A stretch of 64,000 bases of DNA from Streptomyces galbus (GTDB lineage Bacteria > Actinomycetota > Actinomycetes > Streptomycetales > Streptomycetaceae). Shown here piece by piece: positions 1 through 7,771 of the stretch (position 1 is its first letter; each line of letters opens with the position of its first letter). Below the pieces are notes generated by a model. That model did no database searches, was not told the DNA's origin, and saw only the letters and a list, made by a program, of their open reading frames with translations. The translations under genes were made by a program, and so were the position numbers. The stretch covers positions 124,001 through 188,000 of the forward strand of contig NZ_SZPR01000008.1 of assembly GCF_005280195.1 (NCBI RefSeq). The letters are read 5' to 3'.

Positions 1-710
1 TCCACGCGCATGCCCGGCTCCTCGTCCTTCGTGTGGTCGACGAGCTCCACGAACTCCTCGGAGTGGGCGCGCGGCACGAGGTACGCCGCGTTGAGCACGT
101 TGTGCCCCGAGCCCCGGGTGAGCGCGGAGTTCTGCGGGGCGTGCAGACGGGAGTCCTCGGCGTGCGCGGCCAGCGTGCCGTGCAGCCGGGTGGCGAACCG
201 CTCCGCCGCACGCCACCGGTCCTCGCGCTCCTGGGCCCGGTTGCGCCGCTGGCGCAGGTAGTCCCGGCCCGAGACCGGTTTCGCCGCGGGCGCGGCCTCG
301 GCCGGCTCCTCGCCGCCCTCGATGTAGACCTTCACGCCCCACTCCACGCGGCCGTCGAGCCGGTCCAGCGTGCGCCGGAACGCCTCCTCGCCGGACTCGA
401 TCATCACGCGCACCCCGCTGTCGTCGCGGAACACCGTGGCGAGCCGCAGCGGCAGCGGGGTGGTGACCGCGGTGAGCGCGTCGACCACCTGCTGGTGGGC
501 CCGGGCGGTGGCGCCGAGCCAGTCGAGGTCCTCCAGGTGCTCGCGCAGCGGCGCCTCCGCGAAGTCGCCCTCCGGCACCGAGCTGACCACGGCGACCAGG
601 CCGTGGTGGGCCAGCATCTTGACCGGAGCGCCGCCCACGCCCGTGAGCTGGGCCTGGAGCGGCGCGTCGAAGGGGCGGCAGACCGCGTAGACGTAGCGCA
701 GTCCGGTCAT
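1..710 (-). CDS. gvpL: Gas vesicle protein GvpL/GvpF family (cut by window edge)
   Basis: N-terminal part of a GvpF/GvpL-family protein, an accessory factor for gas vesicle assembly. The reading frame starts at the ATG at 710 and stays open to base 1, so about 236 residues are visible and the C-terminus lies outside the window. The start, MTGLRYVYAV, is the typical opening beta strand of this family; the family resemblance continues with residues matching the PLRLATVF region and a Glu/Arg-rich helical stretch. The start codon overlaps the stop of the upstream gvpJ by four bases (ATGA), indicating translational coupling. In the S. coelicolor order this is the second GvpF/L paralogue, after gvpJ and before gvpS and gvpK. 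I call it gvpL rather than gvpF from position only. Confidence 0.9.
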   Translation of the reverse strand, partial: MTGLRYVYAVCRPFDAPLQAQLTGVGGAPVKMLAHHGLVAVVSSVPEGDFAEAPLREHLEDLDWLGATARAHQQVVDALTAVTTPLPLRLATVFRDDSGVRVMIESGEEAFRRTLDRLDGRVEWGVKVYIEGGEEPAEAAPAAKPVSGRDYLRQRRNRAQEREDRWRAAERFATRLHGTLAAHAEDSRLHAPQNSALTRGSGHNVLNAAYLVPRAHSEEFVELVDHTKDEEPGMRV

Positions 711-1045
711 GGGGCCTCCTCCTCGCGGGTGCGGCCCAGCTCCAGCTGTTCGAGCCGGGCCAGTCGCTCCCGCAGTTCGGCGTTCTCACGGGCGAGCTCG
801 TCGCGGCGGGCACCGGAGGACAACGACGGGTCGGACTCCCACCAGTCGATCCCCATCTCCTTGGCCTTGTCCACCGAGGCGACGATCAGGCGGAGCTTGA
901 TGGTGAGCAGTTCGATGTCGAGCAGGTTGATCCGGATGTCACCCGCGATCACGATCCCCTTGTCGAGGACGCGCTCGAGGATGTCCGCGAGGTTGGCGCC
1001 GCCGCCCTGGCCGTACGGATCGGGCAGTCGGGAGGCCGTCGTCAT
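707..1045 (-). CDS. gvpJ: Gas vesicle structural protein GvpJ (GvpA family)
   Basis: 112-residue GvpA/GvpJ/GvpM-family protein, a minor shell or nucleation component of gas vesicles. Residues about 18-70 carry the conserved amphipathic core: ADILERVLDKGIVIAGDIRI, then an LLDIELLTIKLRLIVASVDK-like helix-strand unit. The C-terminal 40 residues form a charged coiled-coil-like tail (ARENAELRERLARLEQ). It overlaps gvpZ by four bases upstream and gvpL by four bases downstream, so the G-Y-Z-J-L genes form one translationally linked chain. Compared with GvpA at 4055-4492 the core is similar but the tail is unrelated, which argues for a distinct role rather than a duplicate. Assignment to gvpJ rests on the family plus its place in the known Streptomyces order. 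Confidence 0.9.
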   Translation of the reverse strand: MTTASRLPDPYGQGGGANLADILERVLDKGIVIAGDIRINLLDIELLTIKLRLIVASVDKAKEMGIDWWESDPSLSSGARRDELARENAELRERLARLEQLELGRTREEEAP

Positions 1046-2325
1046 CGCCGGCTCCCCTCCTCGGCGGACTCCTCCTCCGGCTCCTCCTCGGTCTCGTACT
1101 CGTCCTCGTACTCGCCCTCGGCCTCTTCCTCGCCCTCGGGCTCCTCGTCGTACTCGGCGTCGTCCTCGGCCGTGGCGTCCTCCTCGGCGTACTCCGCGTC
1201 GTCCTCGGGCTCCTCCTCGCCCTCGGGCTCCTCGTCGTACTCCGCCTCGGCGTCGTCCTCGCCGTCCTCGGCGTCGGCGTCCTCGTCGTACTCCGCCTCG
1301 GCGTCCTCGTCCTCGACGTCCTCGCCGGCCTCGCCGTTCGCCTCGGCCTCGTCGGCGTCCTCGGCCTCGTCGGCGTCCTCGGCCTCGTCGGCCTGTTCGT
1401 TCTGCTCGTTCTCCTCTTCCTCCTCCGCCACGGCGTCCTCGTGGCTGCGAACCACTTCGCCGTCGCGGATCTCGCCGCGCCAGCCCTCCTGGGCCTCGCC
1501 CTTGAGGGTGACGTAGCGCGCGAAGTGCTTGAGGTCGAGACGGGCGCGGCGGCCCTGGGCGCGCCAGATGTTGCCCGTCTTCTCGAAGAGACCGGAGGGG
1601 TAGTACTCGATCACGAGCAGGACACGCGTGAGGTTGTCACCGAGGGAGTGGAAGGTGACCACGCCCTTGGTGGAGCCCTTGGCGCCCTCCGACGTCCAGG
1701 CGATCCTCTGGTCCGGGACCTGCTCGGTCGTGGTCGCCTTCCAGCTACGACTGGACCAGAAGATCTTCGCCTGCCAGTCGGAGTGGGTGTCGTCGGCGCG
1801 GTTGGCGCTCTTGACACCCTTGGCGAAGGTGCTGAAGTCCTGGTAGCGCGTCCACTGGTCGTACGCCGTGCGCAGGGGCACCCCGACGTCGATGTACTCC
1901 ATGATCACGGTGGGCTTGTTGCCGGCCCCACCCTTGCCCTTGCCGCCGCCCTTGCCGCCGAGGTTCTTCAGGGCGCCGGTGACCTTGTCCTTGACGCGGG
2001 AGCCGCCGAGCTCCAGGGCGGTGCGCACCGGCCCCTTCCCCTCGGCGATCTTGCGCCCGCCGTCCAGGGCGAGTTTCGCGAAGCCGGGGCTCTTGCCCTC
2101 GGCGATGTCGTTCAGCTTGAGCGTGGTCTCGCCGAGCTTGCGGCCCACCCCCGTCAGCAGGCGCTCGGCCTGCGCGGTCAGGTACGCCTGCGCCTCTTCC
2201 TTCAGGCGCTCGGCCGCGTCGCTGTGCGCCACGGCGCTCAGCGGATTGGCGGACTGCGCGGAGTCCGTCGCGGACTTGCCCGCCGACTTCGCCGAGCCTG
2301 CCGCGGATCCCAGGGTCTCGGTCAT
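1042..2325 (-). CDS. gvpZ: Gas vesicle cluster protein GvpZ: SRPBCC domain plus long acidic tail
   Basis: 427-residue protein with three parts. Residues 1-130 are Ala/Lys/Gly-rich and end in a Gly-Lys stretch (GGKGGGKGKGG). Residues about 135-285 form a START-like SRPBCC/polyketide-cyclase fold (VIMEYIDVGVPLRTAYDQW, then WKATTTEQVPDQRIAW). The last 130 residues are almost entirely Glu/Asp with Ala, Tyr and Gly. The acidic part is encoded by repetitive DNA (an 18-base unit recurs near 1343-1390, and a roughly 30-base block occurs near 1128-1158 and 1215-1245), so length variation by slippage is likely. The gene occupies the position called gvpZ in S. coelicolor, between gvpY and gvpJ, with 4-base overlaps on both sides. 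No catalytic residues are evident. A chaperone or shell-surface role is inference. Confidence 0.8.
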   Translation of the reverse strand: MTETLGSAAGSAKSAGKSATDSAQSANPLSAVAHSDAAERLKEEAQAYLTAQAERLLTGVGRKLGETTLKLNDIAEGKSPGFAKLALDGGRKIAEGKGPVRTALELGGSRVKDKVTGALKNLGGKGGGKGKGGAGNKPTVIMEYIDVGVPLRTAYDQWTRYQDFSTFAKGVKSANRADDTHSDWQAKIFWSSRSWKATTTEQVPDQRIAWTSEGAKGSTKGVVTFHSLGDNLTRVLLVIEYYPSGLFEKTGNIWRAQGRRARLDLKHFARYVTLKGEAQEGWRGEIRDGEVVRSHEDAVAEEEEENEQNEQADEAEDADEAEDADEAEANGEAGEDVEDEDAEAEYDEDADAEDGEDDAEAEYDEEPEGEEEPEDDAEYAEEDATAEDDAEYDEEPEGEEEAEGEYEDEYETEEEPEEESAEEGSRR

Positions 2326-2960
2326 CGGTCGCCACCTCCAGCCGAACGGCCGCGGGACGCCGTCTTGGCGGCGGTCTTGCGGGCCGGCGTCTTCTTGGTC
2401 GCCGTCTTCTGTGTGGCGGCCCGCTTCACCGGAGCCTTCTTGGCCGCCTTCTTCGCGGGCGCCTTCTTGGCGGGGGCCTTCTTCGCCGGCGGCTTGCGCG
2501 GCGCCTCGGCCTGCCCGTCCGCTTCCTCGGCGTCCTCGGCGTCCCGGTCGTCCCGGTCGTCCTCGTACTCGTCGTCCTCGTCCAGGTCCTCGGCCTCGCG
2601 GTCGTCCCGGTCCTCGGCCTCGTCCTCGTCGTCGGACCGCCCGCCGCCGGCGAGCTGCTCACGCATCTCGGCCGTACGGCCGTGCAGCCGGTCGGCGAGG
2701 CTGCCCAGCTGCCGCTCCAGCATCGCACCCGAGGCCGCCTTGCCGGCCCCGCGCAGGTCCTGGCGCAGCGAGTCGCCGAGCTCCTTGAACTGCGGGTTGT
2801 CCTTGAGCTGCTGGGACAGCAGGTCCCCGATCGCCTTCGGGCTGAGCTTGAGCTTCTTGCCCGCGACCAGGCCGCCGACCGCGATGGCCAGCTTGAGTTT
2901 CTTCGTCCGTCCCAGCAGGTATCCGGCCCCTACCGCGAGGCCCAGTCCTGTTCGGTTCAT
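2322..2960 (-). CDS. gvpY: Gas vesicle cluster protein GvpY with acidic block and histone-like Lys/Ala tail
   Basis: 212-residue protein. Residues 1-100 are a compact predicted helical domain that begins with a hydrophobic segment (GLAVGAGYLLG) and contains LKLSPKAIGDLLSQQLKDN. Residues about 108-150 are a dense Asp/Glu block. Residues about 155-212 are a Lys-Ala-Pro tail with repeated PAKKA units, resembling the tails of histone-H1-like bacterial proteins. The gene sits where gvpY is found in S. coelicolor, overlapping gvpG (2957) and gvpZ (2325) by four bases each. The combination of an acidic block and a basic tail is odd for a gas-vesicle protein. It could bind the acidic tail of GvpZ, or nucleic acid; neither is shown by the sequence. 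Confidence 0.8.
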   Translation of the reverse strand: MNRTGLGLAVGAGYLLGRTKKLKLAIAVGGLVAGKKLKLSPKAIGDLLSQQLKDNPQFKELGDSLRQDLRGAGKAASGAMLERQLGSLADRLHGRTAEMREQLAGGGRSDDEDEAEDRDDREAEDLDEDDEYEDDRDDRDAEDAEEADGQAEAPRKPPAKKAPAKKAPAKKAAKKAPVKRAATQKTATKKTPARKTAAKTASRGRSAGGGDR

Positions 2961-3220
2961 CGTGCTGTCCCGTCGTCCGATTGCGTGCCCCGGCGCATGG
3001 CCGCCTCGAGCCGGTCGAGGAGTTCGTCCTCCTGGCTGTCGAACTCCTCCTCAGTGATCTCCCCGGCCTCCAGCCGCTCCTCCAGACGAGCCAGCTCGGC
3101 CCGGATGGCAGAGGGGTCGTAGTAGATCCGCTCCGCTTCGCGGAGCACCTGTCCCATCACCCATCCGCTGCCGCGCACCGGGGCGAACGGCAGCAGCAAC
3201 ACCTCCCCGATCAGTCCCAC
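2957..3220 (-). CDS. gvpG: Gas vesicle protein GvpG
   Basis: 87-residue GvpG-family protein, a small accessory factor for gas vesicle formation. It begins with GTG at 3220, encoding VGLIGEVLLLPFAPVRG, the family's typical hydrophobic N-terminus. The rest is one long charged helix with a heptad-like pattern (LARLEERLEAGEITEEEFD, then EDELLDRLEAA), as expected of this coiled-coil family. The length is normal. Its stop overlaps the gvpY start by four bases, and it follows gvpF after a 41-base gap. Known interactions of GvpG with GvpF and GvpL in other organisms fit the gene order. Confidence 0.9.
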   Translation of the reverse strand: MGLIGEVLLLPFAPVRGSGWVMGQVLREAERIYYDPSAIRAELARLEERLEAGEITEEEFDSQEDELLDRLEAAMRRGTQSDDGTAR

Positions 3221-3261
3221 CTGTCTCGCCCCTCTCGCTGCTCGTCACGGATTGCGGTGCC

Positions 3262-4035
3262 TCACTCCTGGGCCGCGGCCTCGCGCTGACCGGCCTGCTC
3301 GGCGGGCTCGGCGGGGCCGGGCTCGACGAAGCTGTACGGCGGCAGCGGACCGTTGGCCCGCACCTCGAGGTGGGGGTGGCTGCTGCGCAGCGCCTCCACG
3401 GCGGCCAGGAACTCCTGCGCGGAGTCCCGGGCGACGAGGAAGGACACGTTGGCCAGCCAGCCGGTGGACTCCGGGCCGGTGGCGACGGCCGCCGCGACCG
3501 GTTCCAGGGCCTGCTGGACCGCCACCGCGTCCTCGGCCTCCTGGGCCTTCACGGCGGAGGCGACCATCTCGCCGAGCTGGAGCTTCTGCTCGTAGCTGCC
3601 GCCGCCGGCCTTGCGGTTGGCCTCGGCGAGGGACCTCACCTCGGCGTTGGTGGCCATCACGTGGTGCAGGACGGCCTCTTCGACGTGGGTGGCCTTGATG
3701 TTGTACTCGACCTTGCCGTCCAGGGCGCGCAGCCGCTCCAGGTAGTGCTCGGCCCGCTCGGCCAGCACCCCGGTCACGGAGGCGTCGTCGGGGGCGACGC
3801 TGCCGAAGCGCATCGGCAGCACGCACCCGGACGCCTCCGCCTGGGCGAGGACGTTCTGGTGGGCGAGCAGGTCCCTGCGCTTGGGCCGCAGCCCCTCCGG
3901 CGAGTCACTGACGATCGCGGCGAGGTCGCCCTCCGTCAGGATCCGGATGGGCTCGGGCGGTTCCCCGACACCCGTGGTGCCCTCGGGTACCGCGGTGTGC
4001 GAGCGCGCGGTGATCCCGTAGACGTACGTGCTCAC
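3262..4035 (-). CDS. gvpF: Gas vesicle protein GvpF (GvpL/GvpF family)
   Basis: 257-residue GvpL/GvpF-family protein required for gas vesicle assembly in known systems. The start chosen is the GTG at 4035, preceded by AGGAGGAGCAG at good spacing and giving VSTYVYGITARSH, the typical N-terminus; an ATG at 4194 would run through gvpA in the wrong frame. Visible family features are IVSDSPEGLRPKRRDLLAHQ, LPMRFGSVAPD, and a C-terminal ferredoxin-like half (NVSFLVARDSAQEFLAAVEAL). The gene follows gvpA by 19 bases and precedes gvpG by 41 bases on the same strand. Together with the partial gvpL it forms the usual F/L pair. Confidence 0.92.
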   Translation of the reverse strand: MSTYVYGITARSHTAVPEGTTGVGEPPEPIRILTEGDLAAIVSDSPEGLRPKRRDLLAHQNVLAQAEASGCVLPMRFGSVAPDDASVTGVLAERAEHYLERLRALDGKVEYNIKATHVEEAVLHHVMATNAEVRSLAEANRKAGGGSYEQKLQLGEMVASAVKAQEAEDAVAVQQALEPVAAAVATGPESTGWLANVSFLVARDSAQEFLAAVEALRSSHPHLEVRANGPLPPYSFVEPGPAEPAEQAGQREAAAQE

Positions 4036-4054
4036 TCCTGCTCCTCCTTGCGGC

Positions 4055-4492
4055 TCACTCCGACTCCTCTTCCCTCTTGCGCCGCGTGGTCGCGGTCTTG
4101 CGCGTGCGCCGGACGGGCTGCTCCTCCTCGGAGCCCTCGTCGCGGGCCTGCTTGAAGGCGTCGGACACGGTCTGCGCCGCACCCGACAGGGCACCCTTGG
4201 ACTTGCCGCGGGCGCCCGACTCGGTCACCTCACCGACGATCTCGGGCAGGCCGGGGCTCTTGCGCGGCCCCGCCTCCAGGTCGAGCCGGTTGCACGCCTC
4301 GGCGAAGCGCAGGTAGGTGTCGACGCTGGCGACGACGACGCGTACGTCGATCTTCAGGATCTCGATGCCGACCAGGGAGACCCTCACGAACGCGTCGATG
4401 ACGAGTCCTCGGTCTAGGACGAGCTCCAGTACGTCGTAGAGGCCGCTGCTGCCGCCTCCGCCGCCGGTCTGCTGTGCCGGGACAACGGACAT
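4055..4492 (-). CDS. gvpA: Major gas vesicle structural protein GvpA
   Basis: 145-residue GvpA, the protein that forms the ribs of the gas vesicle wall. Residues about 17-70 hold the conserved shell core (SGLYDVLELVLDRGLVIDAF, then VSLVGIEILKIDVRVVVAS). The protein is about twice the length of cyanobacterial GvpA because of a C-terminal extension of roughly 75 residues that is rich in Ser, Glu and Arg/Lys and ends RRTRKTATTRRKREEESE. Such extension is known for Streptomyces. A strong AAGGAGG site lies 10 bases before the ATG. A perfect 12-bp hairpin (4543-4585) separates it from gvpO, which could set different gvpA and gvpO transcript levels. Confidence 0.93.
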   Translation of the reverse strand: MSVVPAQQTGGGGGSSGLYDVLELVLDRGLVIDAFVRVSLVGIEILKIDVRVVVASVDTYLRFAEACNRLDLEAGPRKSPGLPEIVGEVTESGARGKSKGALSGAAQTVSDAFKQARDEGSEEEQPVRRTRKTATTRRKREEESE

Positions 4493-4542
4493 GCCGACCG
4501 TGCCTCCTTGTCTCGTGTCGTTGCGTGGTCTGGTGCGCGGGG

Positions 4543-4585
4543 CCGGGCCGGCGCGGTGTGTTTCCTCCGCTGGGCGCCGGCCCGG
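4543..4585 (-). terminator. Strong intercistronic hairpin between gvpO and gvpA
   Basis: Perfect 12-bp inverted repeat, arms 4543-4554 and 4574-4585, with a 19-base loop. It starts at the base after the gvpO stop codon and ends 51 bases before the gvpA ATG. There is no T-tract. It could be an attenuator, a processing site or a 3'-end stabiliser for the gvpO part of the message. Confidence 0.6.
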
Positions 4586-4933
4586 TCAGCCCCGCCGGTG
4601 GGCGTCGGAACGCCCCCGCTCGTAGCGCCGCACGCGCCGGTAGCCGGTGAGCTGTCCCTCGGGGTCGAGTTGGACTTCGTAGCTCGCCATCAGGCTCATG
4701 GTGTCGGGCACGCGCGAGAGCTCGAGGACCTCGATCTCCAATTGCCAGCCGTCCTCCGTCTGCTCGAAGGACGACACGTTCTCGGCGACCATTCCGGTCA
4801 GCTCCGCCAGCTGGGCGCGCGCCTGGCGCAGGACTTCCAGCGGGGTCATCCGGCTGTCCGCCGCACTGTGCTCGTGATCGGGGTGTTCATCTCGTGCTTC
4901 CTGCGGCTGTGATGTGTTGTTTGTGTTCGACAT
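4586..4933 (-). CDS. gvpO: Gas vesicle protein GvpO
   Basis: 115-residue GvpO-family protein, an accessory or regulatory gas vesicle protein and first gene of the cluster. The start chosen is the ATG at 4933 (MSNTNNTSQPQEARDEH), preceded by GAGGTGG; an upstream in-frame ATG at 4990 has no ribosome site and would add residues not typical of the family. The N-terminal 35 residues are acidic and disordered. The conserved domain is residues about 30-108 (TPLEVLRQARAQLAELTGM, then DGWQLEIEVLELSRVPD and a Tyr/Arg-rich end, YRRVRRYERGR). The promoter must lie in or upstream of the 60 bases separating it from the LigD-type gene, which reads in the same direction. Confidence 0.9.
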   Translation of the reverse strand: MSNTNNTSQPQEARDEHPDHEHSAADSRMTPLEVLRQARAQLAELTGMVAENVSSFEQTEDGWQLEIEVLELSRVPDTMSLMASYEVQLDPEGQLTGYRRVRRYERGRSDAHRRG

Positions 4934-4957
4934 GGCCACCTCGAACTTCGTGTGGCC
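4934..4957 (-). promoter_or_regulatory. Possible hairpin masking the gvpO ribosome-binding site
   Basis: On the gvpO mRNA the sequence directly before the ATG (4933) is GGCCAC, 12 bases, GTGGCC. The two 6-base arms (4952-4957 and 4934-4939) are perfectly complementary, and the second arm overlaps the GAGGTGG ribosome site. Folding would hide that site. A regulatory role is inferred from position only. Confidence 0.4.
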
Positions 4958-4993
4958 GCACATGTCTTGGCCAAACCTGCACAACAACATGTA

Positions 4994-5920
4994 TCAGCCA
5001 CGCAGTGCGTCGAGCCTGCGCCGGGCCGGCCCCAGTGCCCGGCCCCGGCCCATCAGCCCTGACCAGGGGTTCTTGCGGCCCTGGTCGGCCGCGTCGGCGA
5101 GGGTCCAGCGGCGCGGGCCCAGCTCCGGATCGTCGAGCTGGTCCCACCCGACGGGGACGGCGACGGGCGCGCCGGGGCGGGCCCGCACGGTGAAGGGGGC
5201 GACCGCGGTCTGGGCGTAGCCGTTGCGCTGGACGTCCAGGTACAGGCGGGTGCCGCGGTCCTTCTTGCGGGCGGCCGTGGTGAGGTCGTCCGGGTGCTCG
5301 GCGGCGAGCAGCTCGGCGGCGTCCCGGGCGAAGGCGCGCACCTCGTCGAAGTCGTGGCGGCCGGTGAGCGGGACCACGACGTGCAGCCCGCGCGAGCCGG
5401 TCGTCATCAGTCCCGAGGGGAGCTGGAGCTCGTCCAGCAGTTCGCCGACCCACCGGGCGGCCCGGCGCACCGTCGCGAAGTCGTCCTCGCCGGGGTCGAG
5501 GTCGAACACCATGAGGTCCGGCCGGTCGAGGTCGCCGGTCCGCGAGAGCCAGCGGTGCACGGTGAGGCAGGCCTGGTCGGCGAGGTACACGAGGGTGGCG
5601 GCGTCGTCACACACGGTGTGGCAGACGGTGCCGTCCTCCTTGGGGACCTCGGCCCGGGTGATCCAGTCGGGATAGTGCTCGGGGGTGTTCTTCTGCATGA
5701 ACCGGGGGCCGCCCACCCCGTCGGGGTGGCGCTCCAGCATCAGGGGACGGCCGCGCAGGTGCGGCAGCATGTACGCGGCGACGGAGCGGTAGTACGCGGC
5801 GAGGTCGCCCTTGGTGTACGCGGGGGCGGAGCCCTCGGCGGGGAACAGCACCTTGTCCGCCCGCCGCACCGGGACGCTGCGCCGGCCCGCGCGGACCGTC
5901 AGCTCGGCATCGCCGCTCAC
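4994..5920 (-). CDS. LigD-type polymerase/primase domain protein (NHEJ family)
   Basis: 308-residue stand-alone polymerase domain of the LigD (archaeo-eukaryotic primase) family, which in bacterial non-homologous end joining adds nucleotides at DNA ends. Metal ligands are visible as D140 and D142 in VFDLDPGEDD and D229 in RLYLDVQRNG; the nucleotide-binding GSRGLHVVVPL is at 175-185. No ligase or nuclease domain is attached, and no ku gene is in view. The GTG start at 5920 overlaps the transketolase stop (GTGA), so it is translated as the last gene of the NDH-2/transketolase operon. Actinomycetes carry several such Pol-only paralogues, and a DNA-repair role here is inferred from family. Confidence 0.87.
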   Translation of the reverse strand: MSGDAELTVRAGRRSVPVRRADKVLFPAEGSAPAYTKGDLAAYYRSVAAYMLPHLRGRPLMLERHPDGVGGPRFMQKNTPEHYPDWITRAEVPKEDGTVCHTVCDDAATLVYLADQACLTVHRWLSRTGDLDRPDLMVFDLDPGEDDFATVRRAARWVGELLDELQLPSGLMTTGSRGLHVVVPLTGRHDFDEVRAFARDAAELLAAEHPDDLTTAARKKDRGTRLYLDVQRNGYAQTAVAPFTVRARPGAPVAVPVGWDQLDDPELGPRRWTLADAADQGRKNPWSGLMGRGRALGPARRRLDALRG

Positions 5921-7767
5921 GGCGCGATCGCCTGTTCCACCAGCAGCCGGACGGCGGCGGCGACCGACTCGGCGTCGATGCCCGCGGTGTGCAGCTGCTC
6001 CTGCGGGGAGGCGGAGCCCGGCATGGAGGTGACCGCGAGGCGCACCAGGCGGGGCACCGGGCGGCCGTCGACGAAGGCGTCGAGCACGGCGTCACCGAGA
6101 CCGCCCTCGGGGTGGTGGTCCTCCACGGTGAGCAGGCAGCCGGTCGCCTCGGCGGCCCGGCGCAGGGTGTCGCGGTCCACGGGCTTGACCGAGTACAGGT
6201 CGATCACGCGCACCGGGATGCCCTGCGCGCCGAGGGCGTCGGCGGCGGCCAGCGCCTCGGGCACGGTGACGCCGGCCGCGACGATCGTCACCCGGTCGTC
6301 CGGGCCCGAGGACCGCAGCACCTTGCTGCCGCCGACCGGGAACTCCTCGTCCGGCCCGTAGAGCACCGGGCCGTCGCCGCGCGAGGTGCGCAGGTAGCGG
6401 ACGCCGTCGAGGCCGGCCATGGTGGCGACGAGCCGCGCGGTCTGGTGGGCGTCGCACGGGTACAGCACCGTCGAGCCGTGCACGGACCGCATCATCGCCA
6501 GGTCCTCCAGGCCCATCTGGGAGGGCCCGTCCTGCCCGATCGCCACGCCCGCGTGGGAGCCGACGAGGTTGATCCCGGCGCCGCTGACGGCCGCCATGCG
6601 AATGACGTCGTGCGCCCGGGTGAGGAACGCGGCGAAGGTGGAGGCGTACGGCACCCAGCCGCGCGCGGCGAGTCCGACGGCGGCCGCGACCAGTTGCTGC
6701 TCGGCGATGTAGCACTCGACGTAGCGCTCGGGGTGCTCCTTGGCGAAGAGCTCGGCCCGGGTGGAGTCGCCGACCTCGCCGTCGAGGGCGACCACGTCGC
6801 CGCGGGCGGTGCCGAGGGCGGCCAGGGCCTTGCCGAAGGCGTCCCGGGTGGCGGCCCTCTCGCCCTGCTCCCAGCGCGGCAGGTCGAGCCCGCCGCCGGG
6901 GACGGAGTGCAGCACCCGGTCGACGTCCGGGGTGTGGACGCGCACGCGCAGGTCGCGCAGGCCGCCCAGCTCCTCGATCGCGTCGTCGGCGTTCTTCAGC
7001 GGCTTGCCGTGCAGGCCCTCGAGGTCCTCGATGTCGGCGACGCCCTTGCCCTTGAGGGTGCGGGCGAGGATCACGCTGGGCTGGCCGAGGGTGGAGCGGG
7101 CCTCGCCGCAGGCGCGGTCGATCGCGTCGACGTCGTGCCCGTCGATCTCGACGGTGTGCCAGCCGAAGGCCCGGAAACGCCGCGCGTAGGCGTCGAGGTC
7201 GTGGCCGTGCCGGGTCGGGCCGCGCTGGCCGAGCCGGTTGACGTCCACGATCGCGGTGAGGTTGTCGAGGTTCTCGTACGACGCGTGCTCGGCGGCCTCC
7301 CAGATCGATCCCTCGGCCAGCTCGCTGTCGCCGCACAGCACCCACACCCGGTAGGCGTGGCTCTCCAGCCGCTTGCCGGACAGTGCGATGCCCACCGCGA
7401 CGGGCAGTCCCAGGCCCAGCGAGCCGGTGGCCGTCTCGACCCACGGCAGCCGCCGCGGGGTGGGGTGGCCCTCCAGGCGGCTGCCCAGCTCGCGGAAGGT
7501 CAGCAGCTCGTCGTCGTCGACGGCGCCGGCCGCCTTGTAGGCCGCGTACAGCAGCGGTGAGGCGTGCCCCTTGGACAGGACGAAGCGGTCGTTGGCGGGG
7601 TGTTCGGGGCGCTCGAAGTCGTAGTGGAGGTGGTGGGCGAGCAGGACCGCCATGAGGTCGGCGGCGGACATCGAGGAGGTCGGGTGCCCGGAGCCCGCTG
7701 CCGCCGAGGCGCGGATGCTGTCGACGCGCAACTGCTGGCCGAGTTCGGCGAGTTCGGCGCTGTCCAT
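5917..7767 (-). CDS. Transketolase
   Basis: 616-residue thiamine-diphosphate transketolase, which transfers two-carbon ketol units in the pentose phosphate pathway. The N-terminal half binds the cofactor: GSGHPTSSMSAADL near 25-38, and GDSELAEG (146-153) followed by N177 form the GDG...N metal and diphosphate motif. The catalytic Glu is E356 in CYIAEQQ. A C-terminal transketolase domain follows to about 610. Shorter than the 660-700 residues of E. coli-type enzymes, it resembles the stand-alone actinobacterial form. It lies four bases after the NDH-2 stop and overlaps the LigD-type gene by four bases. A housekeeping transketolase may exist elsewhere, making this an accessory paralogue; that part is inference. 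Confidence 0.88.
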   Translation of the reverse strand: MDSAELAELGQQLRVDSIRASAAAGSGHPTSSMSAADLMAVLLAHHLHYDFERPEHPANDRFVLSKGHASPLLYAAYKAAGAVDDDELLTFRELGSRLEGHPTPRRLPWVETATGSLGLGLPVAVGIALSGKRLESHAYRVWVLCGDSELAEGSIWEAAEHASYENLDNLTAIVDVNRLGQRGPTRHGHDLDAYARRFRAFGWHTVEIDGHDVDAIDRACGEARSTLGQPSVILARTLKGKGVADIEDLEGLHGKPLKNADDAIEELGGLRDLRVRVHTPDVDRVLHSVPGGGLDLPRWEQGERAATRDAFGKALAALGTARGDVVALDGEVGDSTRAELFAKEHPERYVECYIAEQQLVAAAVGLAARGWVPYASTFAAFLTRAHDVIRMAAVSGAGINLVGSHAGVAIGQDGPSQMGLEDLAMMRSVHGSTVLYPCDAHQTARLVATMAGLDGVRYLRTSRGDGPVLYGPDEEFPVGGSKVLRSSGPDDRVTIVAAGVTVPEALAAADALGAQGIPVRVIDLYSVKPVDRDTLRRAAEATGCLLTVEDHHPEGGLGDAVLDAFVDGRPVPRLVRLAVTSMPGSASPQEQLHTAGIDAESVAAAVRLLVEQAIAP

Positions 7768-7771
7768 GGGT

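Noticed and set aside
1090..1400. Repetitive GC-rich tract as a possible CRISPR or tandem-repeat array
   Set aside because: It is the degenerate coding repeat for the acidic tail of GvpZ; there are no uniform spacers.
1..4933. Gas-vesicle genes as a phage or mobile island
   Set aside because: Gene order is the conserved Streptomyces order, composition matches the surroundings, and no integrase, att repeat or transposase is present.
4941..4950. CGAA-G-TTCG within the gvpO leader as a LexA site
   Set aside because: Lacks the GAAC-N4-GTTC spacing; it is better explained as the loop of the leader hairpin.
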